DNA of 5,948 bases, from positions 1 through 5,948 of the forward strand of contig CBFCZU010000258.1 of NCBI GenBank assembly GCA_965602635.1, read 5' to 3'. Source of the stretch: CBFCZU01 sp965602635. Lineage in GTDB: Bacteria > Planctomycetota > Phycisphaerae > SM23-33. Under the pieces are notes generated by a model that had not been told where the DNA came from, searched no databases, and saw nothing but the letters and a program-made list of their open reading frames with translations. The translations under genes were made by a program, and so were the position numbers. Below, in pieces: positions 1 through 4,754 of the stretch. Position 1 is the stretch's first letter, and every line of letters starts with the position of its first letter.

Positions 1-77
1 TCTGGGTGATGCCGACCAACGAGGAACTCATCGTCGCCAGACAGGCGGCGGAGCTGTTGCAGACAACCGGAAGATAG
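1..77 (+). CDS. ackA: Acetate kinase family protein, 3' end only (partial)
   Basis: Only the last 24 codons are present, read in frame from base 3 to the TAG at 75-77. They encode WVMPTNEELIVARQAAELL followed by a short QTTGR tail. The PTNEEL-(I/V)-(V/A)-(R/Q) block is the characteristic C-terminus of acetate kinase; E. coli AckA ends in a closely similar IPTNEELVIAQDASRL stretch. The enzyme family transfers a phosphate from an acyl phosphate to ADP. In PVM-type microcompartment operons such a kinase would complete the lactyl-CoA or acetyl-CoA to ATP branch, probably outside the shell. The stop lies 36 nt before the BMC-H start, which suggests one transcript. The active site is not in the window, so substrate preference (acetate, propionate or lactate) cannot be judged. 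Confidence 0.8.
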   Translation, partial: WVMPTNEELIVARQAAELLQTTGR

Positions 78-81
78 GTCA

Positions 82-96
82 GGCCGCAAGTCGGCC
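82..96 (+). promoter_or_regulatory. Small hairpin in the ackA/BMC-H spacer
   Basis: GGCCG at 82-86 and CGGCC at 92-96 form a 5-bp stem with the loop CAAGT, just upstream of the BMC-H ribosome binding site (GGAG around 103-106). No T-run follows, so it is not a terminator. It could protect or mark the 5' end of a processed BMC-H message. A 5-bp GC stem is not rare in DNA of this composition, so functional support is weak. Confidence 0.25.
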
Positions 97-113
97 AGCA
101 TCGGAGAAAGGCA

Positions 114-383
114 ATGGCAGAAGACGCATTGGGAATGATCGAGACGCGAGGCCTGGTGGCGCTGATCGAGTCTCTGGACGCGATGCTGAAGGCGGCTCGC
201 GTGAGCTACCGCGGGATCCAGAAGACCGGCGGCGGCTTCGCTGCGGTGTTCGTTGAGGGCGACGTGGCGGCGTGCAAGGCGGCGACCGACGCCGGGGCCG
301 CCGCGGCCGGGCGGGTCGGCGAGGTCGTCTCCGTCCACGTGATACCGCGCCCCCACAACGAAGTGCCGAAGATCCTGCCGTAA
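114..383 (+). CDS. BMC-H shell protein (EutM/PduA/CcmK-like hexamer)
   Basis: This 89-residue protein is a single BMC domain (Pfam BMC, PF00936) of normal length. It forms the hexameric tiles of the microcompartment facets. Visible hallmarks are ALGMIETRG at residues 5-13, the interface Lys26 in DAMLKAA, the pore segment KTGGG at 37-41, GDVAACKAATDAGAAAA at 49-65, and the C-terminal HVIPRPH motif at 75-81 followed by KILP. By alignment the pore residue (Ser40 in PduA) is Gly40 here, as in EutM, followed by Phe42 in place of the usual Leu. The ATG has a GGAG Shine-Dalgarno about 8 nt upstream. It is the only BMC-H gene in the window. PVM loci usually have a second one, which may lie upstream of the kinase. 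It sits between two spacers that contain hairpins, which may set its expression apart from that of the minor shell proteins. Confidence 0.96.
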   Translation: MAEDALGMIETRGLVALIESLDAMLKAARVSYRGIQKTGGGFAAVFVEGDVAACKAATDAGAAAAGRVGEVVSVHVIPRPHNEVPKILP

Positions 384-405
384 TCGGCACCGACCAGGGA
401 CTACC

Positions 406-428
406 GCCCGGGCGACAGTGGCCCGGGC
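406..428 (+). promoter_or_regulatory. Perfect 8-bp GC stem-loop between BMC-H and BMC-P 1
   Basis: GCCCGGGC occurs at 406-413 and again at 421-428, separated by the 7-nt loop GACAGTG. The octamer is its own reverse complement, so the two copies pair perfectly. The hairpin starts 22 nt after the BMC-H stop, inside a 114-nt spacer that is long for this operon. A run of T is absent, so it does not look like a rho-independent terminator. A likely role is partial attenuation or 3'-end protection of the BMC-H message, giving more hexamer than pentamer and enzyme. The structure is read directly from the sequence; the role is inference. Confidence 0.5.
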
Positions 429-497
429 AGCGGGCGCCTCGTCGCGCGAGGCCGACCCGCCGCCGCGGGCGAGAGCCACCCGGCCAAGGAAACAGCC

Positions 498-806
498 ATG
501 TTCATCGCGAAGGTCAAAGGCAACGTGGTCACCACACACAAGGTCCCGAAGATGAGCGGGCGGAAGCTGCTCATCATCGAGCCCTTGCAGGTAACCGACG
601 AGGGCGGGGACTTCCGCCCCACCGGCAGATGCTTCGTGGCCGTGGACAGCATCGACGCCGGGACAGGCGAGATCGTGCTGGTCACTCAGGGCTCCAGCGC
701 CCGGATGACCGACACGACCTCCGACGCGCCGGTTGACTGCGTGGTGATCGGGATCATCGACACCGTCTCGGTCGGCGAGGCCGTGGTGTACAACAAGGGC
801 GCCTGA
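498..806 (+). CDS. BMC-P shell vertex protein 1 (EutN/CcmL family)
   Basis: This 102-residue protein is of the EutN/CcmL family (PF03319), whose pentamers cap the vertices of microcompartment shells. Family features are the N-terminal strand MFIAKVKGNVVTTHK, GRKLLIIEPLQV at residues 21-32, FVAVDSIDAGTGEIVLV at 46-62 with the typical GxG turn, and the closing strand CVVIGIIDTVSV at 81-92. Residues 64-80 (QGSSAR... to APVD) correspond to the usual variable loop. The ATG is preceded by AAGGA about 7 nt upstream. The C-terminus has about ten extra residues (GEAVVYNKGA) compared with BMC-P 2. It is the first of three dissimilar BMC-P genes in the window, and it directly precedes the aldehyde dehydrogenase gene. 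Confidence 0.94.
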   Translation: MFIAKVKGNVVTTHKVPKMSGRKLLIIEPLQVTDEGGDFRPTGRCFVAVDSIDAGTGEIVLVTQGSSARMTDTTSDAPVDCVVIGIIDTVSVGEAVVYNKGA

Positions 807-840
807 GCGCCGCCGGACCGGACGGGTGTCTGAGCCAGGT

Positions 841-869
841 CGCGGGCCCGCCGCCCGCGGCCGCGGGAG
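841..869 (+). promoter_or_regulatory. Structured leader and Shine-Dalgarno of the aldehyde dehydrogenase gene
   Basis: CGCGGGC (841-847) can pair with GCCCGCG (853-859) over a 5-nt loop. The overlapping 14-nt palindrome at 854-867 (CCCGCGGCCGCGGG) can instead fold on itself and would cover the GGGAG Shine-Dalgarno at 865-869, which lies 6 nt before the ATG at 876. The two folds share bases 854-859 and so exclude each other. This arrangement could tune translation of the enzyme. The GC bias of the region makes chance palindromes fairly likely. Confidence 0.35.
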
Positions 870-875
870 CAAGTC

Positions 876-2372
876 ATGATCGGAACGAACGACCAGATGG
901 TGCGAGAGATGGTCGAGCAGGTGCTGGAGCAGGTCCAGACCGGCTGGGGCGGACGCGTGCCTCCGACGCCGGGTGCGACCGCGGCGCCGCCGATAACCAG
1001 TAACGGAGTGGCGGCCGCCCTGGCGGCGCGACCGGCGGGGACGGGGGTGAACCGCTTCGGACAGTTCGCCGACGTTGACGAGGCCGTCGCCGCCGCAAAG
1101 GCCGCGCAGAAGCAACTCATGACCCGCTCGCTCGCCCAGCGGAAGATCGCCTGCGACCTCATCCGCCGCATCTGCATAGACCAGGCCGACACGCTCGGGA
1201 GGATGGAGTACGAGGAGACGAAGATCGGCCGGGCCGAGCACAAGCCCGACAAGCTCGTCCTCGCCGGCGAGCGGTCGCTTGGGGTCGAGTTCCTCCGCAG
1301 CGACGTCTTCAGCGGCGACCACGGGCTGACCGTCCAGGAGTTCGCCCCCTTTGGCGTTGTCGCGGTGATAACGCCGGTGACGCACTCGCTGCCGACTCTG
1401 GCCAACAACGCTATCAGCATCATCGCCGCGGGCAACGCCATCGTCTGCAACCCCCACCCCGCCGGGGCGAAAATTGCCTGCCACGGGGCGCGGCTGTTCA
1501 ACCAGGCGATCTACGAGAAGCTGGGCATCGACAACCTCATCAGCATCATCACCGCCCCGACGATCGACTCGGCCAAGGCGATGTTCGCCCACGCCGACGT
1601 CGGCCTGCTGGCGATCACGGGCGGCCCGGGCGTTGTGGCGACGGCCCTGCGGTCGGGCAAGCGGGCTATCTGCGCCGGACCCGGCAACCCGCCGGTGGTG
1701 GTGGACGAGTCGGCCGACATGACCAACGCCGCCCGCTGCATCGTCGAGGGCGCCGCCTACGACAACAACCTGCTGTGCCTGTCGGAGAAGGAGATCTTCG
1801 TGGTCTCGGCCGTGTGGGACAAGTTCCTGGCGGCGATGAAGTCGGCGTGCGCATTCGAGCTGACGTCGCGCCAGATCGACGCCCTGGCCGACAAGGCGAT
1901 CGAGGTGCCGGCCGAAGGCCACCCGCGCGCCCGGCGCGAGTTCGTCGGCATGGGCGCCGCCGACCTGGCGGCGGCGGTGGGCGTCAGCGTCCCGCCCGGA
2001 ACCGAGCTGCTCATCGGGCCGACCGGGCCCGACCACCCCTTCGTCGTGGCAGAGCAGATGATGTCCTGCCTGCCCGTCGTCAAGGCCGAGAGCTTCGAGA
2101 AGGCCGTCGAAATGGCCGTCGCCGCAGAGCACGGATTCAAGCACACGTCCATCATCCACTCCCGCCTGGTGGACCACATGACACACATGGGCAAGGCGAT
2201 GGACACCGCTCTGTTCGTCAAGAACGGGCCTTCCCTTGCCGGCGACGGCATCGGCGGCGAGGGCTATTGCAGCTACTCCATCGCGTGCAGCACCGGCGAG
2301 GGGATCTGCACCCCGCTGACCTACACCCGAGTGCGGCGGTGCATCATGGTGGACAACCTGCGCATCATTTAG
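876..2372 (+). CDS. CoA-acylating aldehyde dehydrogenase, BMC cargo (PduP/EutE-like)
   Basis: This 498-residue enzyme belongs to the aldehyde dehydrogenase superfamily (PF00171), in the CoA-dependent PduP/EutE branch. It oxidises an aldehyde to acyl-CoA with NAD+; in this context the aldehyde is probably L-lactaldehyde. Residues 5-21 (NDQMVREMVEQVLEQVQ) form an amphipathic helix typical of a PduP-type encapsulation peptide, followed by a Pro/Ala/Gly linker (about 22-57). The catalytic domain shows FAPFGVVAVITPVTH (156-170), NAIVCNPHPAG (187-197), the TGGPG nucleotide-site turn (248-252), CAGPGNPPVVVDE (266-278), and the catalytic Cys301 in DNNLLCLSEKE. Further on are EQMMSCLPVV (393-402) and NGPSLAGDGIGGEG (450-463). 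The ATG has GGGAG 6 nt upstream. The next gene starts 10 nt after the stop. Substrate choice within the family is inferred from context. Confidence 0.94.
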   Translation: MIGTNDQMVREMVEQVLEQVQTGWGGRVPPTPGATAAPPITSNGVAAALAARPAGTGVNRFGQFADVDEAVAAAKAAQKQLMTRSLAQRKIACDLIRRICIDQADTLGRMEYEETKIGRAEHKPDKLVLAGERSLGVEFLRSDVFSGDHGLTVQEFAPFGVVAVITPVTHSLPTLANNAISIIAAGNAIVCNPHPAGAKIACHGARLFNQAIYEKLGIDNLISIITAPTIDSAKAMFAHADVGLLAITGGPGVVATALRSGKRAICAGPGNPPVVVDESADMTNAARCIVEGAAYDNNLLCLSEKEIFVVSAVWDKFLAAMKSACAFELTSRQIDALADKAIEVPAEGHPRARREFVGMGAADLAAAVGVSVPPGTELLIGPTGPDHPFVVAEQMMSCLPVVKAESFEKAVEMAVAAEHGFKHTSIIHSRLVDHMTHMGKAMDTALFVKNGPSLAGDGIGGEGYCSYSIACSTGEGICTPLTYTRVRRCIMVDNLRII

Positions 2373-2382
2373 GTACGTGGAT

Positions 2383-2658
2383 ATGTTCTTCGGCGTGGTT
2401 GAAGGCAACGCGATCAGCACGATCAAGCACCGGTCGCTGACCGGCTGGAAGCTGCTGGTCGTCCAGCCGCTGGACATGGCCGGCCGGCCCGACGGCGACC
2501 CGCTGCTGGCGATCGACATGATCGGCGCGGGGCATGGCACGAGGGTCGTCATCAGCAACGACGGCAAAGGCGCCCGCGAGATGGTCGGCGACAACAACTC
2601 GCCCGTCCGCTGGGCGGTAATCGGGCTGGCCGACCAGGAGACATGGCACAGGCCGTGA
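2383..2658 (+). CDS. BMC-P shell vertex protein 2 (EutN/CcmL family)
   Basis: This 91-residue protein is the shortest of the three pentamer-type proteins here. Family features are MFFGVVEGNAISTIKH at the N-terminus, GWKLLVVQPLDM (residues 21-32), LLAIDMIGAGHGTRVVIS (41-58) with its GxG turn, and RWAVIGLAD (76-84) as the last strand. I chose ATG 2383 rather than an in-frame GTG at 2377. The ATG gives the family's normal N-terminus (compare MFIAKVKGN in BMC-P 1), and AGG at 2371-2373, overlapping the upstream stop codon, is well placed for it but only 3 nt from the GTG. Its last 16 nt overlap the start of the next gene, so the two are probably translationally coupled. It diverges strongly from BMC-P 1 and 3. 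Confidence 0.92.
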   Translation: MFFGVVEGNAISTIKHRSLTGWKLLVVQPLDMAGRPDGDPLLAIDMIGAGHGTRVVISNDGKGAREMVGDNNSPVRWAVIGLADQETWHRP

Positions 2659-3410
2659 ACGAGGAACTGGTCAACACGGTTTTCCAGCGTGTGATGGCCG
2701 AGCTGGCCAAGGCCGACGGTGCGGGGTCTGCGGCGGACCCGCAGCCAGCGCCGGCGCCCGCCCCGCCGGGCGCGCCCGGTCGCGTCTGGCTGACGGTCGA
2801 AATGCTCGCCGCCCGGGCCGACGGCGCCGGGGCGGTCGCCCTCGCACACAACGAGCGCCTCACGCCCGCCGCACGCGACTACGCCGCCTCGCGCGGGCTG
2901 GAGGTCGTCCGCGGCGCGGCACCGGCCCAACGCCCGGTGACACACCTCGCCAGCGGGCAGGTCACGCCCGCGGCGCTGACCAGGACGCTCGCCCTCGTGG
3001 TCAACCGCCCCGATTCGAAAGTCGAGGCCGCACTGGCGGCGCTGACCCGCGCGGGGGTCGTCACCCGCGGCTTCGCCGAAGCGGACTGCTGGATGGCCAA
3101 CACCCGCGCGATGTGCGCCGAGATCGGCCGCGGGGCCCTGGCCGGGGGCGTGCTCATCGACCGCTACGCCGCCGCGGGAATTGTCCTCGCCGCCAAGATC
3201 AAGGGCATTCGCCCCGTGCAGGGCGTCTCGGCGGCGGCGGTGGAGGCCGCCCTGAGGCAATTCAACGCAAACCTGCTTGTCATCGGCCACGCGACACATA
3301 GCGTTTACGAAATACGTTCCATGATCGACCGCTTCTCCGCGGGCAGGCGGATGGGGCGGGACCGGACCATCCTGCTCGACGAGGTCGAGAGGGTCGAAGC
3401 CGAAACTTAG
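2643..3410 (+). CDS. Degenerate RpiB/LacAB-like protein with N-terminal encapsulation-type helix; function unknown
   Basis: This 255-residue protein has three parts. Residues 6-22 (NEELVNTVFQRVMAELA) form an amphipathic helix whose hydrophobic spacing matches the dehydrogenase's encapsulation peptide, followed by an Ala/Pro linker (about 24-46). Residues 47-95 include ERLTPAARDYAASRGLEVV (71-89). From about 115 to 240 it resembles the ribose-5-phosphate isomerase B/LacA-LacB fold: GVLIDRYAAAGIVLAAKIKG (169-188) aligns without gaps to RpiB's GILICGTGIG...AANK..G block. Both continue with IR, then FNANLLVIG (207-215), like HNDTNVLAFG, and a GRRMGRDR tail. The RpiB catalytic Cys is Asp173 here and the adjacent GTG is RYA, so classical isomerase activity is doubtful. 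The ATG overlaps BMC-P 2 by 16 nt; AGGAG lies only 2 nt before it. It may be the conserved unknown protein of PVM loci. The fold assignment is by eye. Confidence 0.75.
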   Translation: MAQAVNEELVNTVFQRVMAELAKADGAGSAADPQPAPAPAPPGAPGRVWLTVEMLAARADGAGAVALAHNERLTPAARDYAASRGLEVVRGAAPAQRPVTHLASGQVTPAALTRTLALVVNRPDSKVEAALAALTRAGVVTRGFAEADCWMANTRAMCAEIGRGALAGGVLIDRYAAAGIVLAAKIKGIRPVQGVSAAAVEAALRQFNANLLVIGHATHSVYEIRSMIDRFSAGRRMGRDRTILLDEVERVEAET

Positions 3411-3437
3411 GCGCGAAAGTTGGAGGCGACCAGACAC

Positions 3438-3728
3438 GTGCGTATCGCAAGGGTCATCGGAAAGGTCACACTCAACCAACGCCTGCCGGACCTGGCGCCG
3501 GGCAGGCTCCTGATCGTTCGCACGTACAGCCGCCGGAGCCTCACCGGAGCCGATCGAGGCAACGAAGAGTCCGTCGTCCTCTTCGACGAGCTGGGCGCCG
3601 GCGAAGGCGACCTTGTCGGGCTCGTCGAGGGGCGCGAGGCGACCGCGCCCTTCTGGCCCAGGAAAGTGCCCTGCGACTCGTACAACGCGGCCATCCTCGA
3701 CGAGGTGGACTTCGACCCGGTGCTGTGA
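3438..3728 (+). CDS. BMC-P shell vertex protein 3 (EutN/CcmL family), GTG start
   Basis: This 96-residue EutN/CcmL-family pentamer protein begins MRIARVIGKVTLNQRLPDL and continues with GRLLIVRTY (residues 22-30), SVVLFDELGAGEGDLVGLVEG (45-65) with the GxG turn, and YNAAILDEVDF (82-92) at the end. I prefer GTG 3438 over an upstream in-frame TTG at 3420. A strong GGAGG at 3422-3426 lies 11 nt before the GTG, but overlaps the coding region if TTG is used, and the GTG gives the canonical family N-terminus. The loop ATAPFWPRKVPCD (68-80) has several aromatic and charged residues and differs from the Ser/Thr-rich loop of BMC-P 1 and the Gly/Asn-rich loop of BMC-P 2. The stop is 23 nt before the aldolase ATG. 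Confidence 0.92.
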   Translation: MRIARVIGKVTLNQRLPDLAPGRLLIVRTYSRRSLTGADRGNEESVVLFDELGAGEGDLVGLVEGREATAPFWPRKVPCDSYNAAILDEVDFDPVL

Positions 3729-3751
3729 GCCGGGGCGGCGGAGTCAAGACA

Positions 3752-4723
3752 ATGGTCAACGAGTGGAAGATTCGAGAGGAGATATGCCAGATCGGGCGGC
3801 GGCTCTATGAGAAGGGCTACGTCGCCGCGAACGACGGCAACATCTCCGTCCGCATCGCGCCCGGGCGGTACCTCTGCACGCCCACGCTGGTCTCCAAGGG
3901 CTTCATGAAGCCGGCGGACATCGCCCTGGTGGACGAGAAGGGCACCCAGCTCGGCGGCGAGAAGCCCCGGACATCCGAGGTCATGCTCCACCTCGAGATC
4001 TACCACGAGCTGCCGGACATCAACGCCGTGGTGCACGCCCACCCGCCGCACGCGACCGCCTTCGCCGTCGCCGGGATGGAGCTGCCCAGCCGCGTTCTGC
4101 CGGAGGTCGAAATCTTCATCGGACAGGTGCCGATAGCTGCATACGACACGCCCGGCAGCAAGGACTTCGCCCAGACGATCCTGCCCCACCTGCGCAACAA
4201 GGCCAACACCATCCTGCTGGCCAACCACGGCGCGGTGGCGTGCGACAAGACGCTCGAGCAGGCGTACTTCCACCTCGAGACGCTCGACCAGTACTGCCGC
4301 ATCCTCTTGCTGGCCAAGGAGATAGGGAAGGTTCAGCAGCTCCCCGCCGGCAAGATGGCGGACCTGATGCGGCTGAAGGAGGGCCTGGGCCTCGAGGACC
4401 CGCGCGTCGGCTGCGAGGGCGAGGCGTGCGTGCTGGGTGGGTCGGACGAGTTCCTGCGCGGCTTCTCGGAACTTGCGATCCCTCAGCACACGGCCGACGC
4501 CGACGGTCACGGGCGCGGCTACGGCATCGCCGGCGCCGCCAGCCAGGCCGGTGAGCCCCAGCCGGCACCTCGCGCATCCCAAGCGCCGCCGGCGCCCGCC
4601 CCGGCGCCCGCGCCGCTGGGGTCGTCCAGCAGCACCGCCCGGAAGCGCGCCCTCGACGACGAGGTCGAGAGGCTGACCCAGGTGATAACCGACCGCATAG
4701 TCGAAATGTTCGCCAGCGGATGA
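3752..4723 (+). CDS. Class II (Zn) aldolase, L-fuculose/L-rhamnulose-1-phosphate type, with C-terminal encapsulation peptide
   Basis: This 323-residue protein belongs to the class II aldolase/adducin family (PF00596), which cleaves sugar 1-phosphates into DHAP and lactaldehyde. Visible features are the NDGNISVRI phosphate-site motif (residues 27-35), TPTLVSKGFM (43-52), catalytic Glu76 in RTSEVMLH, and zinc ligands His95 and His97 in VVHAHPPHA with His159 in LLANHGAVA. These match the E/H/H/H set of FucA. The core ends near residue 200. A further region to about 265 is followed by a Pro/Ala/Ser linker (about 265-298) and an amphipathic helix DDEVERLTQVITDRIVEMF (302-320). This looks like a C-terminal encapsulation peptide, as described for PVM aldolases. 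I chose ATG 3752, with GGAG 8 nt upstream, over a GTG at 3725 that overlaps the previous stop. Whether it prefers fuculose or rhamnulose phosphate cannot be told from sequence. Confidence 0.93.
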   Translation: MVNEWKIREEICQIGRRLYEKGYVAANDGNISVRIAPGRYLCTPTLVSKGFMKPADIALVDEKGTQLGGEKPRTSEVMLHLEIYHELPDINAVVHAHPPHATAFAVAGMELPSRVLPEVEIFIGQVPIAAYDTPGSKDFAQTILPHLRNKANTILLANHGAVACDKTLEQAYFHLETLDQYCRILLLAKEIGKVQQLPAGKMADLMRLKEGLGLEDPRVGCEGEACVLGGSDEFLRGFSELAIPQHTADADGHGRGYGIAGAASQAGEPQPAPRASQAPPAPAPAPAPLGSSSSTARKRALDDEVERLTQVITDRIVEMFASG

Positions 4724-4728
4724 AGGCG

Positions 4729-4749
4729 GCGTCGCCGACGCGGCGCGTC
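4729..4749 (+). promoter_or_regulatory. Alternating inverted repeat just before the last gene
   Basis: The 31-nt spacer contains GCGTC (4729-4733), GACGC (4737-4741) and GCGTC (4745-4749), separated by GCC and GGC. The middle copy can pair with either flank, giving two mutually exclusive 5-bp hairpins with 3-nt loops. The second ends 5 nt before the ATG at 4755, which lacks a clear Shine-Dalgarno. This could influence translation of the downstream gene. The stems are short, so it may be chance. Confidence 0.3.
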
Positions 4750-4754
4750 AGAAA

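Noticed and set aside
406..428. Rho-independent terminator after BMC-H
   Set aside because: The stem is strong but no T-run follows it, and downstream genes are clearly part of the same functional unit. It is kept only as a possible attenuation or RNA-stability element.
272..736. Plus-strand open frame rich in Arg and Gly across BMC-H and BMC-P 1
   Set aside because: It is an out-of-frame reading through two real shell genes; composition is that of a GC-rich shadow frame.
686..1501. Minus-strand open frame opposite BMC-P 1 and the dehydrogenase
   Set aside because: It spans two supported plus-strand genes and their spacer, and shows no domain motif.
2377..2385. GTG 2377 as start of BMC-P 2
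   Set aside because: Only 3 nt from the possible Shine-Dalgarno, and it adds two residues before the conserved MFFG N-terminus; ATG 2383 fits better.
3725..3754. GTG 3725 as the aldolase start, overlapping the BMC-P 3 stop
   Set aside because: It adds nine residues with no family similarity and lacks a ribosome binding site; ATG 3752 has GGAG at good spacing.
3407..4582. Long minus-strand open frame (about 391 codons)
   Set aside because: It is antisense to BMC-P 3 and the class II aldolase, both well supported; no recognisable motif and biased composition.
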